Shown: positions 35,182-44,724 of the stretch, one piece after another
How positions within the stretch are numbered: the stretch's first letter is position 1
Layout of the letters: each line of letters opens with the position of its first letter
DNA from: Candidatus Rhodoblastus alkanivorans
Lineage (GTDB): Bacteria > Pseudomonadota > Alphaproteobacteria > Rhizobiales > Beijerinckiaceae
Direction: 5' to 3'
Length of the DNA: 64,000 bases
Assembly (NCBI RefSeq): GCF_022760755.1
Contig: NZ_JAIVFP010000001.1
Coordinates: 2,026,001-2,090,000, forward strand
Translations under genes and position numbers: made by a program
The notes under the pieces: generated by a model
Seen by the model: only the letters and a program-made list of their open reading frames with translations
What the model was told of the DNA's origin: nothing
Database searches by the model: none

Positions 35182-36116
35182 ACAGGTTTCGGCGCGGCGC
35201 CGGAACGGCGCAGCAACAGGGTCGCCCAGCCTTCGAGGTCGCGCCGCCGCCACAGGGAAAAGCCCTGCGCGCGATAAGCGGACAGCACGCCGGGCACGTC
35301 GCGCGCCAGCAAGCCGGACAGCACGATCTCGGCGTCGGGCGCGGCGATGCGGGCAAGCGACGGCGCGAGGCGGCGCAGGGGCCTGGCCAGAATATTGGCG
35401 AGGATCAGATCGTAATGCCCGGGCCGGTCGAGCGCGGGATGGTCCACGCCTTTGGCGACGACCGGGCGAACCCAGGGGCCGGCGCCGTTGAGCAAAGCGT
35501 TGCCGCGCGCCGCCGCGACCGCGCCGCCGTCGATGTCGCCCGCCGCCACTTTTTCGCGCAACGCTCGGGCCAGCGCCATGGCGAGGACGCCGGTGCCGCA
35601 GCCGACGTCGATCGCGGCGCCGGGACGCCGGCGCTTGAGAATGTCGTCGATGAACAGCAGGCAGCCGCGCGTCGTGCCGTGATGGCCGGTGCCAAACGCC
35701 AGCGCCGCCTCGATCTCCAGCCCGATGTCGTTGGCCCTGACGCGCGCCCGGTCATGGGAGCCATGGACCAGGAAGCGCCCGGCGCGCACGGCGGAAAGGC
35801 CTTCGAGCGAGGCCGCCACCCAATCCTTCTGCTCGACCCGGCCGAATTCGACCCGTTGCGCCAATTCTTCGCCGACGGCCGCCGCGACCAGAGCGCGGAC
35901 ATTTTCTTCGTCAGGCGCATGGCCGAAATAGACTTCGACCACCCACGGCGTAGCGGCCCAGCTCTCGGTCGAGGATTTTTCCTCGAAGGCGGCGGCGGCG
36001 GTTTCGGCGGGGTCGAAGGTTTCGACCACGAGATCGGCGACGGAGCGCGCCTGGTCCTCGCCGCAGCGCAGGCGCATGAGGAAAGCGGCGTTGTTGGGGG
36101 GCAAACCTTCGAGCAT
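35172..36116 (-). CDS. prmA: Ribosomal protein L11 methyltransferase
   Basis: PrmA trimethylates lysines and the N-terminus of L11. The 314-residue protein shows LEIEAALAFGTGHHGTTRGC (family signature), SAM-binding PGAAIDVGCGTGVLAMALAR, then AAGDIDGGAVAAARGNALLN and the catalytic-region motif YDLILANILARPLRRLAPSL. The N-terminal third is the less conserved L11-binding domain. The start at 36116 (MLEGLPPNNAAFLMRL) is chosen by likely domain start; the frame is open to 36173. It is last in a minus-strand gene run after fabI. Confidence 0.93.
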   Translation of the reverse strand: MLEGLPPNNAAFLMRLRCGEDQARSVADLVVETFDPAETAAAAFEEKSSTESWAATPWVVEVYFGHAPDEENVRALVAAAVGEELAQRVEFGRVEQKDWVAASLEGLSAVRAGRFLVHGSHDRARVRANDIGLEIEAALAFGTGHHGTTRGCLLFIDDILKRRRPGAAIDVGCGTGVLAMALARALREKVAAGDIDGGAVAAARGNALLNGAGPWVRPVVAKGVDHPALDRPGHYDLILANILARPLRRLAPSLARIAAPDAEIVLSGLLARDVPGVLSAYRAQGFSLWRRRDLEGWATLLLRRSGAAPKPVQD

Positions 36117-36206
36117 GGCGCTTGGGCAAGACGGGATCCGTCGGCGCGCCGACAGTTTCTCGCCTCCTATCATGCGGCGGAGGGGAAGTCGATGTGCGAG
36201 GCGCCG

Positions 36207-37034
36207 TCACGCCACGTTGTGCAGGCCGCCGTCCACATAGATCGTGTCGCCGGTGATGCCGGAGGCCGCGCCGCCGACCAGAAAGGCCACGACGCGGCCG
36301 ACCTCCGCGATATCGACCAGACGATGGGTGGGGCTGCGCTTCACCGCCATGTCGATCAGCTCGTCGAATTCGGCGATGCCGCTGGCCGCGCGGGTCTTCA
36401 AGGGACCGGGCGACACGGCGTAGACGCGGATGTTCTTGTCGCCGAGTTCGGCGGCAAGATAGCGGGTCGTCGCTTGCAGGGCGGCCTTGACCGGACCCAT
36501 GACATTGTAATGGTTCACGACTTTGTCGGCGCCGTAATAGCTCATGGTCATCAGGGCGCCGCCCCGGGTCATCAGCGGTTCGGCGAGGCGCGCCATTTCG
36601 ATGAAGGAATAGCACGACACCTGCATGGCCTGGGTGAAGCCGTCGATCGAGCAATCGATCACGCGGCCGTGGAGATCCTGGCGCGGGGCGAAGGCGATCG
36701 AATGGATGACGAAATCGAGCTGTCCCCATTGTCTGCCGATCTCCTCGAACAAAGCCGTCATCTCGCCGGGCTTCCGCACGTCGAGCGGGAGCAGCATGCT
36801 CGCCTCGATCTGCTCGGCCAGCGGCTGGACATAGGGTCTGGCCTGCTCGTTGAGATAGGTCAGCGCCAGTTCGGCGCCGAAGCCGCGCAATTTGGTGGCG
36901 CAGCCGTAGGCGATGGAGTTTTCGTTGCTGACGCCGACGACGAGGCCGCGTTTGCCCTTCAGCATTTCCCCGATTTTCAGTTCCGGGTCCCAGACCTTGG
37001 GCAGGGGAACGATCTTGAGGGCCTGTTCGTCCAT
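36207..37034 (-). CDS. fabI: Enoyl-ACP reductase (NADH), FabI
   Basis: FabI performs the last reduction in each fatty-acid elongation cycle. The 275-residue SDR protein has the FabI-type cofactor site KGKRGLVVGVSNENSIAYGC, then DFVIHSIAFAPRQDLHGRVI and the catalytic Tyr-x6-Lys in NHYNVMGPVKAALQATTRYL. SPGPLKTRAASGIAEFDELI follows, and the end is GDTIYVDGGLH. The ATG at 37034 follows GGAGGG. It is 32 bases after the 3-hydroxyacyl-CoA dehydrogenase gene. Alphaproteobacteria often carry two FabI copies, so whether this is the essential one is open. Confidence 0.94.
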   Translation of the reverse strand: MDEQALKIVPLPKVWDPELKIGEMLKGKRGLVVGVSNENSIAYGCATKLRGFGAELALTYLNEQARPYVQPLAEQIEASMLLPLDVRKPGEMTALFEEIGRQWGQLDFVIHSIAFAPRQDLHGRVIDCSIDGFTQAMQVSCYSFIEMARLAEPLMTRGGALMTMSYYGADKVVNHYNVMGPVKAALQATTRYLAAELGDKNIRVYAVSPGPLKTRAASGIAEFDELIDMAVKRSPTHRLVDIAEVGRVVAFLVGGAASGITGDTIYVDGGLHNVA

Positions 37035-37066
37035 TTTTCCCTCCGTTCCCGGCGCCGCCGAGGAAA

Positions 37067-37930
37067 TCATGCCGCGGAATAAGTGAAGAAGCCGCGTCCG
37101 GTCTTGCGGCCGAGATAGCCGGCGTCGCACATCTGCTTGAGCAGGGGGCTCGGGCGGAATTTGGGATCGTTGAAGCCGGCGTAGAGCGTCTCCATCACGT
37201 CGAGCACGATGTCGAGGCCGATCAGGTCGCCGAGCGACAGCGGACCCATGGGATGAGCGGCGCCGAGCTTCATCATCGCGTCCACGTCTTCCGCGCTGGC
37301 GATATTTTCATAGACGCAATTGATCGCCTCGTTGATCATCGGGATCAGCACGCGATTGACCACGAAGCCATAAGAGTCGCGGGCGACGCGCGCGTCCTTG
37401 CCGATCGCCCCGCACAATGCGGTGACGGCGGCCGCGACCTCGTCGCTGGTCTGCAAGGCGCGGATGATCTCGACGAGCGGCATCATCGGCACGGGATTGA
37501 AGAAATGCATGCCGATCACCCGCGGCGGGATTTTCGTCGCCGCCGCGATCTTGGTGAGCGAGATCGACGAGGTGTTGGAGGCGAGGATCGCGTCCTGGCG
37601 ACAGACGCGGTCGAGTTCGGCGAAGATCGCCTTTTTCACCTCGAATTTCTCGACGATCGCCTCGACGACGAGGTCGCAATCGGCGAAATCCTCGATTGCC
37701 AGCGTCATCCGGATGCGGGCGAGCGCCGCCTCGGCGGCGGCGGCTTCCAGCTTGTTCTTGGAAACGAGCCGGTCCAGGCTGCGACGCACCGCCGATTTGG
37801 CGTGGTCGAGCGCGCCTTGGGCGATATCGCGCACCACGACGTCGAAGCCGGAGACGGCGAAAGCCTGGGCGATCCCGGAGCCCATCGTGCCGGCGCCGAC
37901 GACGCCGATTTTCTGAATTTTCATGGTCAT
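37067..37930 (-). CDS. 3-hydroxybutyryl-CoA dehydrogenase
   Basis: The 287-residue NAD(P)-dependent enzyme oxidises or forms (S)-3-hydroxyacyl-CoA. GVVGAGTMGSGIAQAFAVSG is the Rossmann nucleotide site. FFNPVPMMPLVEIIRALQTS includes the region after the catalytic His (VIGMHFFNPVP). DSYGFVVNRVLIPMINEAIN and LGAAHPMGPLSLGDLIGLDI are the C-terminal domain signatures. Length and motifs match Hbd/PaaH. Next to CoA-transferase genes it probably serves short-chain acyl-CoA turnover, possibly linked to PHB or acetoacetate metabolism. Confidence 0.93.
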   Translation of the reverse strand: MTMKIQKIGVVGAGTMGSGIAQAFAVSGFDVVVRDIAQGALDHAKSAVRRSLDRLVSKNKLEAAAAEAALARIRMTLAIEDFADCDLVVEAIVEKFEVKKAIFAELDRVCRQDAILASNTSSISLTKIAAATKIPPRVIGMHFFNPVPMMPLVEIIRALQTSDEVAAAVTALCGAIGKDARVARDSYGFVVNRVLIPMINEAINCVYENIASAEDVDAMMKLGAAHPMGPLSLGDLIGLDIVLDVMETLYAGFNDPKFRPSPLLKQMCDAGYLGRKTGRGFFTYSAA

Positions 37931-38065
37931 GGCAGCCTCGCTTGTCAGCGCGCGGAAAGTCCCGCGCGTTCGCCCGTCCCGGGCGGCCGGAATCCTTGCC
38001 GGCGGGGTCGTTCTTACATCGGCTTTGGCGCGGACGACAGCTTGCGGACCGCGCGCCCGCGCGGT

Positions 38066-38722
38066 TCAGCCGGCGAAGGCCATTTCCGGCACATAGTCCG
38101 GAACGCCGAGCCTGGCGCTGGTCGCGGCGACGATTTGCCCCACCTCGACCCCCGGCGCGCGCTCCAGCAGGATCAGTCCCAGATCGGTCGGCTCGATCAC
38201 CGCCATATCGGTGACGATGAGGGTGACGCGCCGGGTCGAGGTCAGCGGCAGCTTGCATTCGGGCACGATTTTCGGGCGGCCCTTGGCGGTGTGCTGCATG
38301 GCGACGATCACCCGGCGCGCGCCGGAGACGAGGTCCATGGCGCCGCCCATGCCGGGAACCATCTTGCCCGGCACGACCCAGTTGGCGAGATGGCCGTGCT
38401 CGTCCACTTCGAGGCCTCCGAGCACGGTGGCGTCGAGATGGCCGCCGCGGATGAGGCCGAAGGAAAAGGTGCTGTCGACCGTCGCGGCGCCCGGCACGGC
38501 GGTGGTGAAAATGCCGCCGGCGTCGGTCAGTTCCTCGTCCTCCATGCCTTCCGGCGGGCGGGAGCCCATGCCGACGATGCCGTTTTCCGACTGGAACAGA
38601 ATTCCGGCGTTGGGATCGATATATTGCGCCACCCCGGTCGGCAGGCCGATGCCGAGATTGACGAGCGTCCCGGGATGGAGTTCGCGCGCCACCCGTCGCT
38701 GGATGATTTCATCGGGGGTCAT
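38066..38722 (-). CDS. 3-oxoacid CoA-transferase, subunit B
   Basis: The 218-residue subunit begins MTPDEIIQRRVARELHPGTL and carries the catalytic Glu in ILFQSENGIVGMGSRPPEGM. Later blocks are FGLIRGGHLDATVLGGLEVD and GMGGAMDLVSGARRVIVAMQ. It pairs with subunit A to move CoA between succinyl-CoA or acetyl-CoA and a 3-oxoacid such as acetoacetate. Its start overlaps the end of the subunit A gene by 14 bases, so the two are coupled. The exact acid is not determined by sequence. Confidence 0.93.
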   Translation of the reverse strand: MTPDEIIQRRVARELHPGTLVNLGIGLPTGVAQYIDPNAGILFQSENGIVGMGSRPPEGMEDEELTDAGGIFTTAVPGAATVDSTFSFGLIRGGHLDATVLGGLEVDEHGHLANWVVPGKMVPGMGGAMDLVSGARRVIVAMQHTAKGRPKIVPECKLPLTSTRRVTLIVTDMAVIEPTDLGLILLERAPGVEVGQIVAATSARLGVPDYVPEMAFAG

Positions 38723-39377
38723 GGGGCAGCTCCCTGCGAATGAGATAATCGACCAGCACGCCGGGGGTGTTGACGTTATCGGGCGAGATTATGCCGACCG
38801 GGACGATTTCACGCGATTCGCAGATCACGGTCTTCGCCGCCGTCGCCATGACCGGATTGAAATTGGTCGCGGTGAGCTGATAGACGAGATTGCCGTTGTA
38901 ATCGGCGCGATCGGCATGGAGCAAAGCGAAATCGGCGCGCAGTGGCGGGGCGTAGAGCCATTCCTCGCCGTCTATGTCGATCACTTTCTGGTCTTTCGCG
39001 GCGATGGTGCCGAGCGCGGTCTTGGTGAGCACGCCCCCGAGGCCGAAGCCCGCGGCGCGGATTCGTTCGGCGAGCGTGCCCTGCGGAACGAGTTCGACTT
39101 CGATCGAGCCGTCGAGCATGCCAGTCTGGACTTCGGGATTGAGACCGATATGGGAGGCGATGATCTTGCGCACGGCGCGCTCGTGGATCAGGCGGCCAAT
39201 GCCGTAATTGGCGCGGCCGGCGTCATTGCCGATGATCGTGAGGTCCTTGCGCCCCGCCTCCGCCAAGGCCTGGATGACGCGGTGAGGGCTGCCGACGCCC
39301 ATGAACCCGCCAATCATCAGACTGGCGCCGTCGGGGATCATTTCAGCGGCTTCGTGCGGCGACAAGGCCTTTTTCAT
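38709..39377 (-). CDS. 3-oxoacid CoA-transferase, subunit A
   Basis: The 222-residue subunit starts MKKALSPHEAAEMIPDGASL and has the CoA-transferase I motif MIGGFMGVGSPHRVIQALAE, then TIIGNDAGRANYGIGRLIHE and ATNFNPVMATAAKTVICESR. AGAAGGA upstream of the ATG supports this start over a longer frame. Together with subunit B it forms an alpha/beta transferase. It is the first gene of the run coaT-A, coaT-B, hbd, fabI, prmA on the minus strand and is divergent from the GGDEF-EAL gene across 277 bp. Confidence 0.93.
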   Translation of the reverse strand: MKKALSPHEAAEMIPDGASLMIGGFMGVGSPHRVIQALAEAGRKDLTIIGNDAGRANYGIGRLIHERAVRKIIASHIGLNPEVQTGMLDGSIEVELVPQGTLAERIRAAGFGLGGVLTKTALGTIAAKDQKVIDIDGEEWLYAPPLRADFALLHADRADYNGNLVYQLTATNFNPVMATAAKTVICESREIVPVGIISPDNVNTPGVLVDYLIRRELPHDPR

Positions 39378-39654
39378 CAGCCGTTCCTTCTCCGATGCGA
39401 CGCGCCCTCCTGGTCGGGCGGAAACGCGGCGCAATGAAAGCATAATTAAGCAGGCTTTTCGACAGCCCCATGACGACTCTTCCGGCCTGTTCGCCGCGCC
39501 CGGGGCGCGGCATTTGAGTGGGCGATACACGCATAAAGTGTTGTCATGCAATGAAACAACCGGTGATTGAAATGTTGTTTACCTCGCGCGGTTAATGTCC
39601 GCGAGCGTGCCGCCGTCGTGGTGCAAGGCGGTCCGTTCCGGTTGAGGTGCAGCG

Positions 39655-41976
39655 TTGACGTCAGTTTCAGCCCCATCGCGTTCCGCGAATATGGATCCGG
39701 CGTCGTCACCGCGCATTGGGAGAGGCTTCGCCGACGGAACGCTGCTTCTCGACGCCGCACCAGCCCTGATCCTGGGCGGCGCCATCTTGGGAAACGATTT
39801 CGGCGCCCTGGCCAGCGCGGCGGCCTGGACGCTGATGGCGACGGCGGCCGTGAAGATCGCGCTGCAGATCCTCCAGAACAGATCGGGCGACGAACCTGGA
39901 ACGGGCCGCCTTGCGCAGGGCTTCGCCGGCATCGCCATGGCTGCGGCGCTGGGCTTCGTGACTCTGGCGTCTTATCTCGCGGACGCGCCCCCTACCTTCC
40001 GCACGGCGGCGGTCATTTGCACTTTCGGCTATGTGGTTCTGACCGCCGAACGCGACGGCGCGCCGCCCCATTTCGTCGGTCTCCAGGCGGTCGGCGCCTT
40101 CGGCCTGTTCGCGGCGGGACTGGCGATCAAATGGGACCTTCATGCCCCGATCGCGCTTGCCGCGGCCCTCAGCGTCGGCTTTTCCCTCTTCATGGCGACG
40201 CGACGGCGCGCTCGCCACAACGCCAAGGCGCTGGAGGCGCAGCGCCGGTTCTCGGCGGCGCTGAATGGCATGAGCCAATGCGTCGGCATGTTCGATTCCT
40301 CCGGTCGCCTGATCGCCGGCAACAGCGAGTTCCTGCGCATGTTCCGCCTCGCCGGGCACAATGCGCGCGGGATGGAGGCCGAGGAGCTGCTCACCAAGAA
40401 GCTCGGCGTCCGGCCCAAGGCCGCGCAGAGCGTGAAAGCCCTGTGCGAGGCGGCGCAGGCCGTCGCGAAGCGTCATACGCGCCATGTCGAATCCGTCGAT
40501 CTCACCGACGACCGCTGCATGGAATTCACCTTCCAGCCCGCGCCCCAGGGATTTTCCCTGCTGATCGAGGATTGCACGGCGCGCCGGGCCTCCGAGTTGC
40601 GCATCGAGCGGATGGCGCGGCTCGATGACCTGACGGGCCTTTCCAACCGCACCCGTTTCCGCGAGGAGCTCGAAAGCGCGACCGCGGTCGTCGGCGAAGG
40701 AACTCCCCCTTTCGCTGTGATGCTGATCGATCTCGACCGCTTCAAGCACGTCAACGATTCCCTCGGCCATCCGGTCGGCGACAAGCTTTTGCAGCGGGTC
40801 GCGAAGCGGTTGCAGGAAATGGCGGAGGAGGGCGACGTCGTGGCGCGGCTCGGCGGCGACGAATTCGTCTTTCTGCGTCCTTGCTTGCGCGAGGAGGCGG
40901 CGCAATTCGCGGCGCATGCGGTCGAGACTCTGAGCGAGCCCTATCATGTCGATAGCGCCAAATTGATCATCGGCGCTTCGATCGGAATCGCCATGGCGCC
41001 GGACAGTGGCTCGAATGCGAGCGAACTGATGAAATCGGCCGACATGGCGCTCTACGCCGCCAAGGACGCGGGGCGCGGCGCCTTTCGCTTCTTCGACAAG
41101 AGCATGGCCGAGGACGCCCTCCGCAAGCAGGAAATCGAGCGCGACCTCCGCGTCGGCATCGGCCGCAACGAGCTCGAGGTCTTCTACCAGCCGATCGTCA
41201 GCCTTGGCAGAAGGCGCATTTCCGCCTGCGAGGCCCTCGTGCGCTGGCGCCATCCCGCGCTCGGCATGGTCTCGCCGGGCGAATTCATGGAAATCGCCGA
41301 GGATTCCGGCATTGTCGTGCAGCTTGGCGAATGGGTGCTGCGCCAGGCCTGCATCGACGCCAAGGCCTGGCCGCGCGACGTAAGGCTGGCCGTAAATTTT
41401 TCGGCAATCCAGTTCACCCGCGGCAATTTGGTCGAAATGGTGCGCCGCGTCCTCAAGGAGACCAAGTTTCCCGCCGCGCGGCTTGAATTGGAGATCACGG
41501 AATCGGTGCTGATGCACGACGCCGATTCCGTGCTCACGACCATCGACGAATTGCGCGGCATGGGCCTGCGCGTCGCGCTCGACGATTTCGGCACGGGCTA
41601 TTCGTCGCTCGCTTATCTCAGCCGCTTCCGCCCCGACAAGGTCAAGATCGACCAGAGTTTCGTCCGCGACATGGACAAGAATGGGACTTCGCTTGCGATC
41701 ATCAAGGCGGTGAAGGCCATTGTGGCGGAGCTTGGCATCGACATGCTGGTCGAAGGCGTCGAAACGATGGAGCAGTTCGAAATCCTGCGCGCCAACGGCG
41801 CCGACGAGGCCCAGGGTTATCTGTTCAGCAAGCCCCGCCCGGCGCAGGAAATCGCTCGCCTCGTCTCCGACCCGGCGCAACTGGTGCGCGGGCGCAATTT
41901 GATGACCGAGGAGTCCCCGCCCTGGGCGAAATCCTTCGAGCGAGTCAATCCCTCCGTCGCCCAAAGCTTGAACTGA
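39655..41976 (+). CDS. Membrane-bound PAS-GGDEF-EAL protein (cyclic-di-GMP turnover)
   Basis: A 773-residue protein. Residues ~30-185 contain about five membrane helices. A PAS-like segment follows (FSAALNGMSQCVGMFDSSGR, 200-310). Next are a GGDEF domain with an intact VARLGGDEFVFLR site (~400) and an EAL domain with SACEALVRWRHPALGM (~525), ELEITESVLM and LDDFGTGYSSLAYLSRFRPD. Both catalytic cores look complete, so it could make or degrade c-di-GMP depending on its sensor input. The start is TTG at 39655, or ATG at 39691. It probably controls motility or surface attachment. Confidence 0.92.
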   Translation: MTSVSAPSRSANMDPASSPRIGRGFADGTLLLDAAPALILGGAILGNDFGALASAAAWTLMATAAVKIALQILQNRSGDEPGTGRLAQGFAGIAMAAALGFVTLASYLADAPPTFRTAAVICTFGYVVLTAERDGAPPHFVGLQAVGAFGLFAAGLAIKWDLHAPIALAAALSVGFSLFMATRRRARHNAKALEAQRRFSAALNGMSQCVGMFDSSGRLIAGNSEFLRMFRLAGHNARGMEAEELLTKKLGVRPKAAQSVKALCEAAQAVAKRHTRHVESVDLTDDRCMEFTFQPAPQGFSLLIEDCTARRASELRIERMARLDDLTGLSNRTRFREELESATAVVGEGTPPFAVMLIDLDRFKHVNDSLGHPVGDKLLQRVAKRLQEMAEEGDVVARLGGDEFVFLRPCLREEAAQFAAHAVETLSEPYHVDSAKLIIGASIGIAMAPDSGSNASELMKSADMALYAAKDAGRGAFRFFDKSMAEDALRKQEIERDLRVGIGRNELEVFYQPIVSLGRRRISACEALVRWRHPALGMVSPGEFMEIAEDSGIVVQLGEWVLRQACIDAKAWPRDVRLAVNFSAIQFTRGNLVEMVRRVLKETKFPAARLELEITESVLMHDADSVLTTIDELRGMGLRVALDDFGTGYSSLAYLSRFRPDKVKIDQSFVRDMDKNGTSLAIIKAVKAIVAELGIDMLVEGVETMEQFEILRANGADEAQGYLFSKPRPAQEIARLVSDPAQLVRGRNLMTEESPPWAKSFERVNPSVAQSLN

Positions 41977-42011
41977 CGCCCATCATGGCCGATGGGCGTC
42001 AGACGGGCGCC

Positions 42012-42548
42012 TCAGGGAGTGGCGACGACCCGATAATAGACGCCGTTGGCGCCATAGGCCGGGCGCAGCCAACCCAACGGGCAATGATAATAGGCCATCC
42101 CGCCGACATAATCATAGACGCAGCCGGTGGGCAGATAGCCATAGGTCCCGCCGACAGGCCAGGCGCTGGCCGCCGCCGCCGTGGCGACCGCTGCGCCGGC
42201 GATCGCGCCCGCCGCCACCGCGCCCGCGCCCCAGCATCCGACGCAGCCGCCATAGCTGTGCACCACCACCGGCGAATGATAATAGGCGCCGCCGTGCCAA
42301 ACGCCGTCGTGCCAAGCGCCGCCATAAGCGCCGCCGTGCCAGGCGCCGCCACGGCCGACGGCCGTGCCATGCCAGAAGCCGCCGGCGTCGCTGACATGGG
42401 CGACGCCGCGCGGTCCGGCGACAGTGCCGTGCGCGAATCCGCCGCCCCAGCCGCCGTGGAATCCGCCGGCGCGAAAGAAGGCGTTGGCCGGCTGCAGCGT
42501 GAGCGCCAGACCCAGCGCGGTCGTGATGGCAAGGAATGATTTTTTCAT
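42012..42548 (-). CDS. Secreted Gly/His/Trp-rich protein
   Basis: The 178-residue protein has a clear signal peptide (MKKSFLAITTALGLALTLQP, cleavage after ANA). A body of WHGGAYGG/HGTAVGRGG repeats is followed by an Ala/Gly-rich hydrophobic stretch (WGAGAVAAGAIAGAAVATAA) flanked by CVGCW. It ends in a Tyr-rich segment with two Cys. It might insert in or coat the outer membrane, but there is no recognised domain. It resembles the other low-complexity exported proteins in this window. GGAGTTCTCGCG lies upstream of the ATG. Confidence 0.7.
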   Translation of the reverse strand: MKKSFLAITTALGLALTLQPANAFFRAGGFHGGWGGGFAHGTVAGPRGVAHVSDAGGFWHGTAVGRGGAWHGGAYGGAWHDGVWHGGAYYHSPVVVHSYGGCVGCWGAGAVAAGAIAGAAVATAAAASAWPVGGTYGYLPTGCVYDYVGGMAYYHCPLGWLRPAYGANGVYYRVVATP

Positions 42549-42578
42549 CGCGAGAACTCCTGCGCCTGATGGAGCGGG

Positions 42579-43408
42579 CTATTTCTTTTCGGTGGGTGGC
42601 GCCAGGGAGGGGAGCGGCGAGGGATCATCCGGCGTCGCGAACGGGATGTGCTTGGCCTTGGCGGCCTTTTCCGACGTGAACGCCGCCGGCTCGACCTTTT
42701 CCCCGAGTTTCCAATTGGAAAAATCGACCTGATACAGCGCATGCGCCGGCTCATGCGCATAAACGACCTTGATCATGCGCGGCAGATGATCCTCCGCGCC
42801 GAGCCAGATTTCGCCCGCGGCTTCGTCGCCGGCGATCGCGACCATGTCGGTCTTCACGCCGCCGACCGCGATCGACTGGCCGACATAGAACGCCGAATGG
42901 AGGTTCTGGGAAAGTTCAGCATAAGGGTCGGACGCGAGGACATCCGAGAAGGGGAAGTAGATCGCGGCCTTGTCCCAGACATCGTCAAGAAGCTGGTCCA
43001 CCGTCGGCGGGGCGTCGGCAATGGCGACGAGGTCGGCGGATGGGATATAGGCCATTATCGTCTTGCCGTCATAGTAGAATTCGTCCGGCGTGCGGTCGCC
43101 GATCGTGATTACGCGCAGCTTGTCGGGGCGCTGCATGGTGACGTCGCTGACGGTGCTGAAGAACAGCGGTTGGCCGTTGGCCGCCGCGTGCTCATAGGTC
43201 GTGACGGCGTGGAAGGACAGTGTCTGCGCGCTGGCAAGCGCCGCGCTCGCCGCCTTGAGCAAATCGACGGCCTTGGGCTCGATCGCGGGATGCGCGGGCG
43301 CGGCGGGCGCCGGCGCGGCCATCGGGGGCGGCGCGTTCTGGGCCAATGCCGCGGGCGCGGCGGCGACCATCAGGCCCAGACAAAGCCGATCGTCTGTTTC
43401 GTCGACAT
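42579..43408 (-). pseudogene. DUF2092-family exported protein with a frameshift in the signal peptide
   Basis: The mature part (PKAVDLLKAASAALASAQTL, DVTMQRPDKLRVITIGDRTP, YYDGKTIMAYIPSADLVAIA, SNWKLGEKVEPAAFTSEKAA) fits DUF2092 periplasmic proteins that resemble lipoprotein-carrier folds. The ATG at 43408, with AAGGGAG upstream, starts MSTKQTIGFVWA and then meets TGA at 43370-43372. The next frame continues LMVAAAPAALAQ. One inserted base would give a perfect signal peptide. It is therefore either disabled by a one-base deletion, or the sequence has an error. The in-frame upstream extension runs through a dispersed repeat and is not a credible start. Confidence 0.7.
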
Positions 43409-43474
43409 TTCTGCGTTGCTCCCTTGTTTCGGCTAGTGGGCAATCGCCGCGAAAACCGGGTGAATCAGGCGCTG

Positions 43475-43538
43475 GAGTCCTTTGTTTTCGCAGCGTTTTT
43501 GCGAAAAACCGGCATCCACTTTTTCGCACGCTGCTCCA
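43475..43538. repeat. Dispersed 64-bp repeat, copy B
   Basis: Nearly identical to 6523-6586, sharing GTTTTTGCGAAAAACCGG and TCCACTTTTTCGCA. It lies upstream of the DUF2092 gene, between it and the outer-membrane barrel gene. Confidence 0.8.
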
Positions 43539-43671
43539 GGAACGAACGTGAGCCTAACATTGCGGGACTGCGCGGAACAGAGAACCTACGCGCCCGCGCG
43601 CTATCTGAACGCCCGTTTGCGACAGAAAAATCTCATGCGGGCGGGTTTTGCCGAGGCAGGACGCCGTACTC

Positions 43672-44508
43672 TCAAAAGGCGTAGCTGATGGTCGCCTGTG
43701 GGCCCAGCAAGGTCTGCTGGAAGCGGAAGCTCCCGCCGTCGCCGTTCCACTTCCGGTAATCGACATAAAGCGCGCGAAAGCCGACGGTGGAGGAAATCCG
43801 GGGCGTCCAATTATAGCCGAGCGCGCCAAAGGCCTGCCAGGTCGCGCTGTTGCCGGTTCCGCCGATATCCGCCTCGGTGGTCAAAAACCATTTGTCGTTG
43901 AATGCGTAATTGGCCGTGAACCCGATGATCGGGTCCGTCCAGTTCTCGCTCTGCGCCCCCGAGAGGCCGATGCCGGGAATGAATGTGTTCAGGTCGATTG
44001 TGGTGTTCACATTGGAAAAACGGGCGCCGGCGATGCCATAAGCGGCGAGATTGGCTATTTGAATCGGGAGCCGCACGCCCGCGTAGCCCATCAGGAAGGT
44101 CTCGCTGAGACGCAGGCTGCCATTGAGGCCGCCATAGGGCCCGAGCGCCGTGTTGGACGCGCGAACATGCGCGCCTGCTGAAACGGCGGACCAGTAAAGA
44201 TCCAGGCCGAGGATGAAATTTTCGTTTTTCGCGGTGAAGGCCAGCGGAACCACGCCGTTGAGATGGCGCAAAAGCGTGAAAAAGCCGAGATTGCTGGAAA
44301 CGGTCGGCAAATGACCCACGCCGGCATTGGCGATCGAGCTTGGCGCCCAGCCGTTGATCGTCGCCTCGAAACGCCAGCCGCTGGGGATCGGCGCCGGAGC
44401 AGGGGCTGGCGCTTCCTTGAGCGTCGGAAGATCGGCCGCGAGGACCGGAGCCGGGACCGTGACGCTAAAGGCCAGGACTATTGCGCCGCGCCTCACGATT
44501 TTCCTCAT
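43672..44508 (-). CDS. Outer-membrane beta-barrel protein
   Basis: The 278-residue protein has a signal peptide (RRGAIVLAFSVTVPAPVLAA) and a short Pro/Ala linker. Alternating amphipathic strands follow: GWRFEATINGWAPSS, NFILGLDLYWSAVSAGAHVR, LMGYAGVRLPIQI, WTDPIIGFTANYAFNDKWFL. It ends in TLLGPQATISYAF, a C-terminal aromatic residue typical of barrels handled by BAM. It resembles small 8- to 12-strand porin/OmpA-like or Omp25-type proteins. The substrate, if any, is unknown. Confidence 0.8.
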   Translation of the reverse strand: MRKIVRRGAIVLAFSVTVPAPVLAADLPTLKEAPAPAPAPIPSGWRFEATINGWAPSSIANAGVGHLPTVSSNLGFFTLLRHLNGVVPLAFTAKNENFILGLDLYWSAVSAGAHVRASNTALGPYGGLNGSLRLSETFLMGYAGVRLPIQIANLAAYGIAGARFSNVNTTIDLNTFIPGIGLSGAQSENWTDPIIGFTANYAFNDKWFLTTEADIGGTGNSATWQAFGALGYNWTPRISSTVGFRALYVDYRKWNGDGGSFRFQQTLLGPQATISYAF

Positions 44509-44642
44509 GGCCGTCCTCCCAGATCACGCCGGTTGTTCATTCGTTACATTATTGCAAAACGCACGGCCGAATAAAACTTCTATATGAAGAACGTAATTCT
44601 CAATTCAAACCGTTGTTGCACAATTACGACAAACGCCCAAAA

Positions 44643-44709
44643 CTTGTTCAATATGCCGGTGTTGAACAAGTTTGCGCCCCTCCGGCAATCGCTGGATTGC
44701 GGGAGGGGC
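44643..44709 (-). terminator. Two inverted repeats after the DUF1254 gene
   Basis: CTTGTTCAA (44643-44651) pairs with TTGAACAAG (44662-44670). GCCCCTCCGGCAATC (44676-44690) pairs, with one mismatch, with GATTGCGGGAGGGGC (44695-44709). They lie directly 3' of the minus-strand DUF1254 gene. Without a T run they may block decay or pausing rather than act as a classic terminator. Confidence 0.55.
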
Positions 44710-44724
44710 GGCGGTGAAAACCTG

